Positions 44,064 to 53,926 of a stretch of 64,000 nucleotides of DNA are shown piece after piece; the stretch's first letter is position 1, and each line of letters starts with the position of its first letter. The stretch comes from Bacillus sp. NTK071 (GTDB lineage Bacteria; Bacillota; Bacilli; Bacillales; Guptibacillaceae): positions 1 to 64,000 of the forward strand of contig NZ_JAFKOI010000001.1 of the NCBI RefSeq assembly GCF_017303315.1, written 5' to 3'. The position numbers and the translations under genes were made by a program. Under the pieces are notes generated by a model. The model had not been told where the DNA came from. It searched no databases and worked only from the letters and a program-made list of their open reading frames with translations.

Positions 44064-44090
44064 GTCTGCAGAAATGCAGATCTTTTATTT
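44064..44090 (+). terminator. Weak Rho-independent terminator
   Basis: GGTCTGCA / TGCAGATC stem with GAAA loop, then TTTTATT. Confidence 0.6.
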
Positions 44091-44139
44091 AGATAACATT
44101 AACTGAATATTCATTATTCTAATAAGGAGTGAATAAACT

Positions 44140-45015
44140 GTGAGATTTATTTCGTTTACAGTGGAACAAGAAGAGCGCTTTGGTATCTGGTATGAAGAAG
44201 AAAGTATTGTAGTCGATTTATACTGCTATTATCGTGATAAAGGTGTGGATTTGCCCACGCTTCTTTCCTTCATTCAGGCAGAGGACATTAACATTGAAGA
44301 GATGAGAGGCGTATCAGAAGCCTACCATTTATCAATACAGGATGTTGACTTACAAGCCCCTATTCCAAGCCCTTTGAAAAACATTTTTTGTGTAGGTAAG
44401 AATTATCGAGATCATGCGATTGAAATGGGGAGTGAGAAAGACATCCCGGAGCATCCCATGATCTTCACGAAAGCTCCGACATCAGTTAGCGCCCCGGGAA
44501 AACTACTATCGTTTTCAAAAGATGTTTCTGAAGCGCTTGATTATGAGGGTGAACTAGCCGTTGTAATTGGGAAAAAGGGTAAGCGTATTTCGAGAGAACA
44601 AGCGATGGACTATGTATTCGGGTATACGATTGTAAATGATATTACCGCTCGAGATCTTCAAAAAAAGCACGGTCAATTTTTCTTAGGAAAGAGCCTAGAC
44701 GGTTCATGTCCGATGGGTCCTGCTATCTTACATGCTTCTGAAGTTAGCAATCCCCATGATTTTAATCTTAAAACACTGGTTAACGGAGAGGTTAGACAGA
44801 ATGGTCACACATCTGATTTAATTTTTGATATTCCTGAACTCATTCACGTTCTATCTAAGGGAATGACACTTGAGCCGGGGGATCTAATCGCAACAGGAAC
44901 GCCATCAGGTGTAGGTAAAGGTTTCAAGCCACCTAAATATCTTGTTGATCGAGATATTGTTGAAGTTCGAATAGAAGGAATTGGTACATTACGAAATGAA
45001 ATTAGTAAAAGATAG
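44140..45015 (+). CDS. Fumarylacetoacetate hydrolase family protein (YisK-like)
   Basis: 291 residues, FAH fold. Motifs: IFCVGKNYRDHAIEMG, FTKAPTSVSAPG, DYEGELAVVIGKKGK with metal-binding Glu, VNDITARDLQ, GKSLDGSCPMGP, and LEPGDLIATGTPSGVG. Closest in layout to B. subtilis YisK, reported as an oxaloacetate decarboxylase; other FAH enzymes act on hydroxymuconate-type acids. Start GTG 44140 after AAGGAGTG. Next to a semialdehyde dehydrogenase, suggesting a shared catabolic setting (inference). Confidence 0.85.
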   Translation: MRFISFTVEQEERFGIWYEEESIVVDLYCYYRDKGVDLPTLLSFIQAEDINIEEMRGVSEAYHLSIQDVDLQAPIPSPLKNIFCVGKNYRDHAIEMGSEKDIPEHPMIFTKAPTSVSAPGKLLSFSKDVSEALDYEGELAVVIGKKGKRISREQAMDYVFGYTIVNDITARDLQKKHGQFFLGKSLDGSCPMGPAILHASEVSNPHDFNLKTLVNGEVRQNGHTSDLIFDIPELIHVLSKGMTLEPGDLIATGTPSGVGKGFKPPKYLVDRDIVEVRIEGIGTLRNEISKR

Positions 45016-45084
45016 CGTTTCTGTGTTTAGCTGGTTGTTAGAAAAGGAATTGTTATCCAGAGAACCTACTAGGAGGGTTAGCAA

Positions 45085-46509
45085 ATGGAAAAGTTTCATT
45101 ATATTAATGGTGAGTGGACAGGACAGAATCTAGAAAAACTTGAAGTAAATAATCCAGCAACTGGTGAAGTAGTCGGTACAGTACCGGTTGGTGGAAAGTC
45201 TGAAACGAAGAAGGCTATTGATGCAGCACATAAAGCGTTCCCTGAATGGTCAAGCCTAACCGCATATGAGCGGTCATCATACTTAAAGAAACTCCATAGT
45301 CTTATGCTCGAGCATGAGGACGAGCTAGCAGAACTGATGACAAAGGAAATGGGTAAGCCACTTCATGAATCTAAAGGAGAAGTTGCTTATTCTGCGTCTT
45401 TCGTTGAGTGGTTTGCAGAAGAAGGAAAACGTGTATATGGTCGTACGATTCCTCCACATAAAGAAAAGCGGATGATGGAAGTGCGCAAACAACCTGTAGG
45501 TGTTGTTGGAGCGATAACGCCATGGAACTTTCCAGCAGCTATGATTGCTAGGAAGCTCGCGCCAGCGCTCGCTGCAGGGTGTACCTTTGTTGTTAAACCG
45601 CCTTCCGCAACACCACTAACAGCGGTAAGACTTGTTGAATTGTGTGAAGAAGCTGGGTTACCAAAAGGTGTCGTTAACCTCGTCACTGGTAAATCATCTG
45701 AAGTGGCCGGTGAGTTAATGAGTAACCCGCATGTTCGTAAAATAACATTTACTGGATCGACAGAAGTAGGAAAGAAGCTCATGGAACAGTCTGCCGAAAC
45801 CGTCAAAAATATTTCGCTAGAGTTAGGTGGCCATGCTCCTATCATTGTTCTTGATGATGCCGACATTGATAAAGCTGTGGATGGAGTTATCGCTTCAAAG
45901 TTCCGCAATGGTGGACAAACTTGCATTTGTGGGAACCGCGTGTATGTGCAGGAGAAAATCTATGACGAATTCATTTCAAAATTTGTTGACAAGGCAAAAG
46001 AACTTCAAGTTGGTAACGGCCTTGAAGAAGGAACCGATATCGGTCCAATGATTGATAAAGATGGATACGATAAAGTCGAGAAGCACGTGCAAAATGCCTT
46101 AAGTCAGGGAGCAGAATGTGCTTTAGGTGGAGAAGGTTACGAAGAGAATGGCTGTTACTTCTATCGTCCAACGATTCTTAAGGATGTTACACCAGGCATG
46201 TTAATTATGAATGAAGAAACGTTTGGACCCGTTGCACCAATTCAAAAGGTTTCAACGGATGATGAAGCGATTAAGTTTGCTAATCAGACACCATTTGGCC
46301 TTGCCGCTTATGTATTTAGTGAGAGCGTACGTAGAGGGAATCATGTTGTAAACGGACTTGATTATGGAATTGTTGGCTGGAATGATGGCGTACCTTCCGC
46401 AGCACAGGCCCCGTTTGGTGGGATGAAACAAAGTGGTATTGGCCGTGAAGGTGGGCATGAAGGAATCGAAGCGTATCTTGAAACCAAGTATGTGTCTATA
46501 GGATTGTAA
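45085..46509 (+). CDS. gabD: Aldehyde dehydrogenase, succinate-semialdehyde type
   Basis: 474 residues. Oxidises a semialdehyde to the acid with NAD(P). Seen: ITPWNFPAAMIARKLAPALAAGC, FTGSTEVGKKLM, catalytic Glu in LELGGHAP and Cys in GGQTCICGNR, plus GMKQSGIGREGG near the end, typical of GabD. Start ATG 45085 behind AGGAGGG. Convergent with rocD, sharing a terminator. Assignment to the GabD branch is good; the exact substrate is inferred. Confidence 0.87.
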   Translation: MEKFHYINGEWTGQNLEKLEVNNPATGEVVGTVPVGGKSETKKAIDAAHKAFPEWSSLTAYERSSYLKKLHSLMLEHEDELAELMTKEMGKPLHESKGEVAYSASFVEWFAEEGKRVYGRTIPPHKEKRMMEVRKQPVGVVGAITPWNFPAAMIARKLAPALAAGCTFVVKPPSATPLTAVRLVELCEEAGLPKGVVNLVTGKSSEVAGELMSNPHVRKITFTGSTEVGKKLMEQSAETVKNISLELGGHAPIIVLDDADIDKAVDGVIASKFRNGGQTCICGNRVYVQEKIYDEFISKFVDKAKELQVGNGLEEGTDIGPMIDKDGYDKVEKHVQNALSQGAECALGGEGYEENGCYFYRPTILKDVTPGMLIMNEETFGPVAPIQKVSTDDEAIKFANQTPFGLAAYVFSESVRRGNHVVNGLDYGIVGWNDGVPSAAQAPFGGMKQSGIGREGGHEGIEAYLETKYVSIGL

Positions 46510-46512
46510 TTG

Positions 46513-46557
46513 AAAAAAGAACCTCGCTTGGTTTTATCAAAAAGCGAGGTTCTTTCA
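46513..46557. terminator. Bidirectional terminator between gabD and rocD
   Basis: AAAGAACCTCGCTT / AAGCGAGGTTCTTT arms with an 11-base loop. Confidence 0.85.
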
Positions 46558-46573
46558 TTGCTATACGATTCTT

Positions 46574-47767
46574 TTAAACTGATAATACATCTGTAATTTG
46601 CTCAATCGCCCAGTTTAAGTCGTCCTCACTTATAATTAGTGGAGGTGCAAAACGAATGACTGTTTCATGCGTTTCTTTACACAGAAGTCCTTTTTCTTTC
46701 AATTTCTCACAATATGGTCGAGCTGCTTCATGAAGTTCAACGCCAATGAAAAGACCGCGACCGCGAACTTCTTTAATGAGTGGGTTATTAATTTCTTTTA
46801 ACTTATTCTGGAAGTAGTTTCCTAGTTCAAGAGATCGATCTGCTAAATTCTCATCTTCAAGAACTTCTAGGGATGCTACAGAAACTGCACAAGCAAGTGG
46901 ATTTCCACCAAAAGTAGAGCCGTGTGACCCTGGAGTAAATACACCTAGTACTTCTTCGTTCGCAGCAACACATGAAATTGGGAATACCCCGCCTCCGAGC
47001 GCTTTTCCAAGAATGTACATATCTGGTTCTACATTGTCCCAGTCACAAGCAAAGCGCTTTCCTGATCTACAAAGCCCTGCTTGAATTTCATCTGCAACGA
47101 ACAGCACTTTCTGATCTTTACAATAGTCATAGGCTTCTTTAAGGAAACCTTCAGGTGGAATATTAATTCCGGCTTCACCTTGAATTGGCTCAAATAAGAA
47201 ACCAGCTGTGTTTGGTGTGATGGCTTTTTTCAGAGCATCAATATCACCATAAGGGATCAGCTTAATACCTGGGAGCATTGGACCGAATCCACGCTGATAT
47301 TCCTGTTCTGAGGAGAGCGAGACGGCAGTCATTGTACGACCGTGGAAGTTTCCTTCACAAGCGATAATCTCCGCTTGGTCTTTCGGAACGCCTTTCACTT
47401 CATATGCCCAGCGACGCATTGCTTTAACAGCCGTTTCCACTGCTTCAGCACCAGTGTTCATAGGTAGAATCATATCTTTGTTTGTGAATTCTGAAACTTT
47501 ACGATAGAAAGGGCCAAGTTGGTCATTGTGAAAGGCCCGTGAAGTTAATGTCACACGATCCGCTTGATCTTTTAGTGCTTGAATAATTTTGGGATGTCTG
47601 TGTCCCTGGTTGACCGCTGAGTATGCACTAAGCATATCCATATAGCGATTACCTTCAGGATCCTTAACCCAAACACCTTCCGCTTCTGCAATAACGATTG
47701 GTAGTGGATGATAATTGGGTGCACCATACTGCTCTGTCATCTGAATAATATCTTGTGTTTGTACCAT
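46574..47767 (-). CDS. rocD: Ornithine aminotransferase
   Basis: PLP enzyme moving the delta-amino group of ornithine to 2-oxoglutarate to give glutamate semialdehyde, in arginine/ornithine breakdown. 397 residues. Seen: [54 protein letters not shown]-lysine in [15 protein letters not shown], and [16 protein letters not shown]. These are RocD-type. Start ATG 47767 (MVQTQD) behind GGGAG; ATG 47785 lacks a site. Not next to other roc genes. Confidence 0.93.
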   Translation of the reverse strand: MVQTQDIIQMTEQYGAPNYHPLPIVIAEAEGVWVKDPEGNRYMDMLSAYSAVNQGHRHPKIIQALKDQADRVTLTSRAFHNDQLGPFYRKVSEFTNKDMILPMNTGAEAVETAVKAMRRWAYEVKGVPKDQAEIIACEGNFHGRTMTAVSLSSEQEYQRGFGPMLPGIKLIPYGDIDALKKAITPNTAGFLFEPIQGEAGINIPPEGFLKEAYDYCKDQKVLFVADEIQAGLCRSGKRFACDWDNVEPDMYILGKALGGGVFPISCVAANEEVLGVFTPGSHGSTFGGNPLACAVSVASLEVLEDENLADRSLELGNYFQNKLKEINNPLIKEVRGRGLFIGVELHEAARPYCEKLKEKGLLCKETHETVIRFAPPLIISEDDLNWAIEQITDVLSV

Positions 47768-47940
47768 GTTACCTGTCACTCCCATCTTTTTGTTAATGCC
47801 ACGTTATCATTATAACAATGAAATCGCTTGCTTCCTATGATTTGTGAGAAAATGGCATAAAATATTCTGACAATGTCGAAATTCTTGTTTCGTGATATGA
47901 TAGTAAGTAGTTTGTACATAGATAGAAGGAGAGACTGCAA

Positions 47941-48291
47941 ATGCTTCATGCACATTATACAGCCTGGGGATTGACCCTTATCCTTTTTATGAGTAGTTAC
48001 TTTTTAATGAGAGCAGGCAAGGGAAAAGGACAGAAGATAACACATACCGTTCTACGTATTTTTTACATCTTGACTGTAGTATCAGGAATGTTCCTTGTTG
48101 TTGGCTACAATTTCTGGGGGCCATCACTTGTGAAAACTGTAGTAGCTTTATGGTTAATTTTCTCAATGGAAATGATCCTAGTAAGAGGTGTAAAAGGGAA
48201 AACAATCTGGCCGTTTTGGCTACAATTTCTGTTTGCTTTTATGCTTGTCTTTTTTTATGGGTATTACGTACTGCACCTCTATCAGTTATAA
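47941..48291 (+). CDS. yisL: YisL family membrane protein (DUF1516)
   Basis: 116 residues with four membrane segments and a conserved N-terminus LHAHYTAWGLTLILF, RIFYILTVVSGMFLV, TIWPFWLQFLFAF. Matches B. subtilis YisL in length and pattern; function unknown. In B. subtilis yisK and yisL are adjacent; here gabD and rocD separate them. Start ATG 47941 behind GAAGGAGAG. Confidence 0.87.
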   Translation: MLHAHYTAWGLTLILFMSSYFLMRAGKGKGQKITHTVLRIFYILTVVSGMFLVVGYNFWGPSLVKTVVALWLIFSMEMILVRGVKGKTIWPFWLQFLFAFMLVFFYGYYVLHLYQL

Positions 48292-48298
48292 GTACCAA

Positions 48299-48328
48299 AA
48301 CCACCTCTATTTAGGTGGTTTTTTTGTA
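48299..48328 (+). terminator. Rho-independent terminator
   Basis: AACCACCT / AGGTGGTT stem, six-base loop, seven T. Confidence 0.85.
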
Positions 48329-48472
48329 TTAAAAGGTGGAACAACATCTGCCGATATAACAAGTAGGGTAGAATGGCATATTTATGGAATAGCTGTGTTC
48401 CTATTCTCTCCTTTTTGATATTATGGATATAATAGAAAGTTGCGATTTAAAGGTTTTAAGGAATGAGGTGTA

Positions 48473-51331
48473 TTGAGCTTGAAAACATTTTCAGTCGTGA
48501 TTCATCAAGATAGTCAGTTGAGCGAGTGTGTAAACAATCATCCGGAACTGTTTCAGGCGAATGCCGTGCTCATTCAATTATTTTCATTATCCAGAGAAGT
48601 CGATCAAGCAGCAGAAGTGTCCTTAGAGTTAGAAAGACTTCTTCCTGAAGCTTTCATAATCGGTTCAACCGCTGCTGAAGCTTACTTTAACGGATCAAGT
48701 GTAACAGAAGGGATATTACTTTCTTTTTCGCTATTTCAACATGCGATAGTTAAACCATTTTTGATAGATGGTCATGCGAATGACTTTAAAAATCACATTA
48801 CTGAAAAAGATGGAATCGTTTTGCTATTTAATTCTGGCGTTAACGATGAAGATGCTCTTTTAAGTGGAGCTCCATCACTAGTAATAGGAGGAAGAGCATT
48901 TGGGAACGAAAAATCCTTTGTTCTATCAGGAAGTCAGATTCTATTAAACGGAGTTGTGGGTGTCCATCTGACTGGGCATAAGTTAGACATTACTCCTTAT
49001 TATGAAACATTTTGGAAGTCTGCTAGCCGATCATACGAGGTTACTAAATCTTTTGGTCAACGTGTATTTGAGATCGAGGGGATGAGCGTTCTTCACTTTT
49101 ATGAGAAGTACCTCGGTCAAGAAGTTGCGAATAAGCTTCCAGAAGCAGCATCCCATGCTCCATTGCTTCATGAAGTGAAAGGACAATTAAAGCCATTTTC
49201 AGTTACCGAATTGCATCGAGATGGTTCAGTTACAGTTGACTCTTTTCTTCCAAAAGGTACTTTGGTAAACTTCTCTTATTTTGACGCTATTACGTTCCAG
49301 TCTTTCTTGCAACGGCTGAATGACCAGGCGACCTTGTTTCCCGTAGAAGGTGTCTTCTCATACTCGTCAGTACCTGCTAAAGATCTTTTTTCAAATGGAA
49401 TGAGCCTGAATGCCAGTCACTTATCTAGTGCTATCACATCTGTATGCTTAGCTTCAGAATACTTCTCTGACGGAATGAGTTGTCAGCATTCAAATAACAG
49501 TACAATTATGGCTATGCTTAGCGAAACGGATGCTGAACAGGAGAAGGTTCAGCCTCAACCATTACACAATCAGGAGATGAAGGACTTGGATGGTTTAATG
49601 GCACTATCACATTTAATTAAAGCTTCCACGGAAGAATTGGAAACGTTGAACGTAAGTTTACAGCAGTCTGAACAGCGTTTTAAGTCTCTGTTTGAGCAAA
49701 ATCCGAACCTTGTTTATTCTGTTGATAACTACGGGAAAATTACAAGCGTTAATCCTGCTCTTAAATCATTATTAGGCTATTCATCAGAAGAGGTAATGAG
49801 TAAGCATTCTCTTCAATTCGTAGCCTCAGAGGATGCTCAAATGACGAGGGATAAGTTCTATCAAACGTTTCAGGGTGTGGCTCAAACGTATGATGCTTAT
49901 CTAGTAGATAAGTCAGGAACAAAAGTATTATTTACGATTACGAACATCCCGATTATTGTGAATGGAGAAATTATAGGAGCATATGGGATTGGTAAAAGCA
50001 TCATGAATCAACGAAAAGCAGAAGAAAAAATTGCGCATCTGGCTTATTATGACGTGCTAACTGAACTGCCAAACCGTTTGCTGTTTGAAAATTTGCTGAA
50101 TGAGTCTCTTAAAAACACTAATGAAAAGCTTGCTGTTATGTTTATTGATCTTGATCGTTTTAAGCTTATTAACGATAGCTTAGGACATCAAAGAGGTGAC
50201 CACATTTTAAAGCAGGTAACGGATCGGATTAAAGAAGCGATTCAAGACGATGCTGTACTTGCAAGGTTTGGTGGAGATGAATTCACAGTATTATTACCTG
50301 GATTGAAAGATGAGAAAGAAGCACTAATGCTTGCAAAACGGGTTATTGATCAATTGAAGGCTCCTATTGTCTTTCATAATGTAGAATATTTTATGACTGT
50401 TGGAATCGGCATTAGTATATTCCCACATGATGGAATGGATCTTGATACGTTAATGAGAAATTCTTATATTGCGCTTGATCGGGCAAAGCAGCAGGGTGCA
50501 AGCTATATTGAATTCTATACAGATGAAATGACGGATCAAGCGTTTGAGCGTCTTGAACTTGAAAGTTATTTAAGAAGAGCAATTGAGAAGGAAGAGTTAA
50601 CGCTGTACTATCAACCACAGGTGAACCTGGATGAACAAAAAATTTATGCATGTGAAGCTTTGATTCGCTGGAATCACCCGAAGCTTGGTCTCGTCTCACC
50701 TGCTCAGTTCATACCTCTTGCTGAAGAAACAGGCTTAATTGAAGAAATTGGGATATGGGTTTTAAATGAAGCTTGTATGCAAACTCGTAAATGGCAGGAA
50801 TTGGGCTATGATGATTTGTCCATAAGCGTAAACGTATCAGGAAGACAGTTCCAAAGTGCGAACTTCGTAGAAACAGTTCGGCACGCACTTGATGCATCAG
50901 GACTTTCTCCTCAATCCCTACATCTTGAAGTGACAGAAAGCACGACGCTTGTTAACACAGACTATAGCATCTCGATGCTTAACGAGCTTAGAGGGATGGG
51001 GATGAAGGTGTCTATTGATGACTTTGGAACAGGATATTCTTCTCTTAGTTATCTCAAAGATTTCCCGCTTGATATCTTAAAGATTGATCAATCCTTTATA
51101 AGGAATCTTCAAGAAAATAACGCAGATGCTGCGATTGTAAAAGCTGTTATTACGATGTGTGAAGGATTGAATCTTTCTATCGTGGCGGAAGGAATTGAAA
51201 CGAAGGAGCAGGGTGAAATTATTAGAAGTTTCGGCTGCAACTTTGCGCAAGGGTTTTTCTATAGTAAGCCACTGAATAAAGATCGTTTCGAGAAGCTGCT
51301 TTTATCAAAGCAATTCCCGTTAGCAACTTAG
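48473..51331 (+). CDS. FIST-PAS-GGDEF-EAL signalling protein
   Basis: 952 residues, soluble. FIST-N (about 25-200; ERLLPEAFIIGSTAAEAYFNG, VIGGRAFGNEKSFV) and FIST-C (about 215-345) form a small-molecule sensor. Then PAS (about 400-520), GGDEF with intact RFGGDEF (about 598-604; DLDRFKLINDSLGHQRGD before it), and EAL with intact CEALIRWNHP (about 725), DDFGTGYSSLSYLK and AEGIET. Both catalytic motifs look complete, so it could make or degrade cyclic-di-GMP. Start TTG 48473 or TTG 48479 after GAGGTG. Transcribed alone. Confidence 0.9.
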   Translation: MSLKTFSVVIHQDSQLSECVNNHPELFQANAVLIQLFSLSREVDQAAEVSLELERLLPEAFIIGSTAAEAYFNGSSVTEGILLSFSLFQHAIVKPFLIDGHANDFKNHITEKDGIVLLFNSGVNDEDALLSGAPSLVIGGRAFGNEKSFVLSGSQILLNGVVGVHLTGHKLDITPYYETFWKSASRSYEVTKSFGQRVFEIEGMSVLHFYEKYLGQEVANKLPEAASHAPLLHEVKGQLKPFSVTELHRDGSVTVDSFLPKGTLVNFSYFDAITFQSFLQRLNDQATLFPVEGVFSYSSVPAKDLFSNGMSLNASHLSSAITSVCLASEYFSDGMSCQHSNNSTIMAMLSETDAEQEKVQPQPLHNQEMKDLDGLMALSHLIKASTEELETLNVSLQQSEQRFKSLFEQNPNLVYSVDNYGKITSVNPALKSLLGYSSEEVMSKHSLQFVASEDAQMTRDKFYQTFQGVAQTYDAYLVDKSGTKVLFTITNIPIIVNGEIIGAYGIGKSIMNQRKAEEKIAHLAYYDVLTELPNRLLFENLLNESLKNTNEKLAVMFIDLDRFKLINDSLGHQRGDHILKQVTDRIKEAIQDDAVLARFGGDEFTVLLPGLKDEKEALMLAKRVIDQLKAPIVFHNVEYFMTVGIGISIFPHDGMDLDTLMRNSYIALDRAKQQGASYIEFYTDEMTDQAFERLELESYLRRAIEKEELTLYYQPQVNLDEQKIYACEALIRWNHPKLGLVSPAQFIPLAEETGLIEEIGIWVLNEACMQTRKWQELGYDDLSISVNVSGRQFQSANFVETVRHALDASGLSPQSLHLEVTESTTLVNTDYSISMLNELRGMGMKVSIDDFGTGYSSLSYLKDFPLDILKIDQSFIRNLQENNADAAIVKAVITMCEGLNLSIVAEGIETKEQGEIIRSFGCNFAQGFFYSKPLNKDRFEKLLLSKQFPLAT

Positions 51332-51359
51332 ACCAGCCATTATTGGCTGGTCTTTTTTT
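51330..51359 (+). terminator. Rho-independent terminator
   Basis: AGACCAGCCA / TGGCTGGTCT perfect stem, four-base loop, T-run. Confidence 0.87.
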
Positions 51360-51453
51360 AATAAATATGGGCAGATAACATACTTAAGGGGCTTGTTCTG
51401 TTTTAAGGGGTGATTGCAAGGGAATAGGGGAGTATCGAATGAGGTGATGGAAG

Positions 51454-52785
51454 ATGGATTACGATGTCATGATTATAGGGGGAGGCATATCTGGTCTCAC
51501 ACTCGCTGTTAAGTTAGGACAAAATAATGTAAAGACGCTTTTAGTAGAAAAGGACAAAAAGAGCGGACTAATTTACAAAGGCGAGTTGCTTCAACCTAAG
51601 AGTCTTGAAATTCTGGATCGAATAAATATGCTTGAGCAAGTGAAGGCGAATGGATTTAGCTTACCATCTATTCAATTCTATGAATATGATCAAAAAGCTG
51701 ATCAGACGATGACTCAGCTTAGCACTAACGAATTTCGATATGACCTTATTGATTCGCCTTATAATACGTCGCTTATGATTCCACATGAAAAATTGAAAGA
51801 GCTTCTATTCATGGAAGCTTCCAAATATGAATCAGTTGATTATATTCAACCTGCTAAATTTACGGGTTTCACAAATGATGATCCTCAAAATAAAAAAGCG
51901 ATCATTCAAACGAAAGAAGGCGAGCGTAATATTCATGCCTCTTTCTATATTGGAGCAGAAGGTAGAGCATCTCCTACAAGAACAGCGATGAAAGTAGAAA
52001 TGAAAAACACAAAGTATAATCATCACTTTTTAACCGTTTCATTCCCACGACCTAATTCGCTTAATCAGTCTACAATTATAACAACACAGAACAAATTTGT
52101 TGGATTGTTTCCTCTTCCAAATAATGAAGTTCGTAGTGTGCTATTAATTAAACCTGGCGAGTTTAAAACAATGCGTGAAGAGGGGCTTGAGTCATTCTAT
52201 CGAGCATACTGCGAATTGATGCCTGAGCTTGAAGGATATGTGCATCAGATTGATACGTGGAAGAAAATCCAACTAATGATTCCGGTAAGACATAATGTAT
52301 CTAGCTATGTGAAAGACAATATGATTTTAACCGGTGATGCCGCACACAGTGTGCATCCTATGGCAGGTGAGGGAATGAATCTTGCAATCCAGGATTCGGA
52401 TGTTCTAGGAGAGCTTCTGTGTTGGATGTTCAAGACGAATCAAACAGAATGGTCACATTTAGAATGGTACGAAAAAGTTAGAAAGCCGAGAGCGGAATAT
52501 GTATCAAGGCTCAGTCATCAGGCTGCGTTGCTATATTCTTTCCCTTATCGTGCATTTCAGAAGCTTAGAGTAAAAGGTGTAAAGCAAACGGAACACTCGC
52601 CTACCTTACATTATAAACAAATGCTGAATACTTCGGGATTGGGAATATGGAAATTTAATTTATTGGATCGTATGAAACAGGCAGGACTATTACCTGCAAA
52701 ATCAGGACGTGAAAAAATTACTGAAAAGCAAAAAAAGAAGATTATGTTTACAACTTATGATGATTATCCATGGTATCGCAAATGA
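51454..52785 (+). CDS. FAD-dependent monooxygenase
   Basis: 443 residues, class A flavin monooxygenase. N-terminal GGGISGLTLAVKL dinucleotide fold (residues 9-21), VEKDKKSG, and GDAAHSVHPMAGEGMNLAIQD (about 299-319), the second FAD site. Hydroxylates an unknown substrate, possibly an isoprenoid or polyketide-like compound. A methyltransferase follows 16 bp on, a pairing seen in quinone and natural-product pathways (inference). Start ATG 51454 after GAGGTGATGGAAG. Confidence 0.87.
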   Translation: MDYDVMIIGGGISGLTLAVKLGQNNVKTLLVEKDKKSGLIYKGELLQPKSLEILDRINMLEQVKANGFSLPSIQFYEYDQKADQTMTQLSTNEFRYDLIDSPYNTSLMIPHEKLKELLFMEASKYESVDYIQPAKFTGFTNDDPQNKKAIIQTKEGERNIHASFYIGAEGRASPTRTAMKVEMKNTKYNHHFLTVSFPRPNSLNQSTIITTQNKFVGLFPLPNNEVRSVLLIKPGEFKTMREEGLESFYRAYCELMPELEGYVHQIDTWKKIQLMIPVRHNVSSYVKDNMILTGDAAHSVHPMAGEGMNLAIQDSDVLGELLCWMFKTNQTEWSHLEWYEKVRKPRAEYVSRLSHQAALLYSFPYRAFQKLRVKGVKQTEHSPTLHYKQMLNTSGLGIWKFNLLDRMKQAGLLPAKSGREKITEKQKKKIMFTTYDDYPWYRK

Positions 52786-52801
52786 GACGGGAGGAAACAA
52801 A

Positions 52802-53797
52802 ATGAAGGAATTGAAGAAGATTTGGCGTGCAAGGAAATGGATGAAAAGCAATGAACCTTTTCTTTATGCCTGGCATGCACATGTTGGTTATGTTCACGAT
52901 TTATTTGATGAATTTGAGGAAGGAACAACCGTCTCTGCTGTTGCGAAGAAGAGAGATATGAATGAACTTCTTTTAACAAGGTGGGCAGACGTTGGCATAG
53001 CAATCGATCATTTGAAGCTCGATAAGTATGGCAAAATTCGTTCAAAGAAGCATATGGTTGAATCTATTTCCAAGAACAGTGATCAGTCTGTCGGAATTCT
53101 TTTAAAAGAAATGATGGAGTTACATATTCCGATTCTCCTTTCTTATCCAGATTTATTGAACAGTGAAGATCACGCCTCATATCAGGATGAAGATTACGGT
53201 GGAACGGTTGCTGCAACGTCAAGCTTCATTGAAAGGTTTGCTTTTCCTAAAATTCATAAGTGTATTAAGAAAACGAATGCAAAATCAGTTATTGATTTTG
53301 GGGCAGGCTATGCAGGGTACCTTTCACGTATTGGGGCAAAGCTCGAGGATATGAAGCTAGTAGGAATTGAAAAGAACAAATCGGTTTGTCTTGAGGCAGA
53401 AGAAAACATTCACTTTCCATTAAAATCGTCAATTTCGCTATATCCAGACGATATGATGACATGGAAATGGGATGGAGATCCTTTCGATGTTGCCATGATG
53501 AACAATCTACTCTACTATTTTGCGCCTGAGGATCGCTATCGCTTATTCGAAAAAGCGCATGAAGTAACAGGGGAGAATGGGAATCTTATCGTCATTACAC
53601 CATTACATGAGTCGAAGCATGGACTTGCATTTTCAGCAGCATTTAATAGTTTCATGAGTGCTCATGATAACCTGTTTCCGTTACCTAACCGTGCTGAAAT
53701 GATAAGCCTTGCGTCTGAAACAGGATTTAAATTAAAGGAAATGAAGCCGGTTGTGAAAGAAGGAGCATGGTATTTCATGCGATTTCAAAAAGCCTGA
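52802..53797 (+). CDS. Class I SAM-dependent methyltransferase
   Basis: 331 residues. An N-terminal helical part (about 1-130) resembles the dimerisation region of O-methyltransferases; motif I VIDFGAGYAGYLS (about 162-174), then GIEKNKSVC and DVAMMNNLLYYFAPEDRYRLF. Substrate unknown; probably acts with the upstream monooxygenase. Start ATG 52802 behind GGGAGGAA. The longer frame from 52709 overlaps the monooxygenase gene and is rejected. Confidence 0.83.
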   Translation: MKELKKIWRARKWMKSNEPFLYAWHAHVGYVHDLFDEFEEGTTVSAVAKKRDMNELLLTRWADVGIAIDHLKLDKYGKIRSKKHMVESISKNSDQSVGILLKEMMELHIPILLSYPDLLNSEDHASYQDEDYGGTVAATSSFIERFAFPKIHKCIKKTNAKSVIDFGAGYAGYLSRIGAKLEDMKLVGIEKNKSVCLEAEENIHFPLKSSISLYPDDMMTWKWDGDPFDVAMMNNLLYYFAPEDRYRLFEKAHEVTGENGNLIVITPLHESKHGLAFSAAFNSFMSAHDNLFPLPNRAEMISLASETGFKLKEMKPVVKEGAWYFMRFQKA

Positions 53798-53829
53798 AAC
53801 CCTCTATATGGGTTTTAGGCTTTTTTTGT
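53786..53829 (+). terminator. Rho-independent terminator
   Basis: AAAGCCTGAAACCC / GGGTTTTAGGCTTT long stem and seven T. Confidence 0.85.
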
Positions 53830-53926
53830 ATAAGTCTAATTGGCAACGCAGGAAGAGATAAAATAATGCACAAAAAGTGGGCGGAAGCATAAAGTGAAAA
53901 GAGAGTATTGATTGGGGGGAGAGCTT

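Noticed and set aside
45387-45926. 179-codon minus-strand frame inside gabD
   Set aside because: Antisense to conserved dehydrogenase motifs; codon-phase shadow.
52709-52801. Longer N-terminus for the methyltransferase
   Set aside because: It overlaps the monooxygenase gene in another frame and lacks a ribosome site; ATG 52802 has GGGAGGAA.
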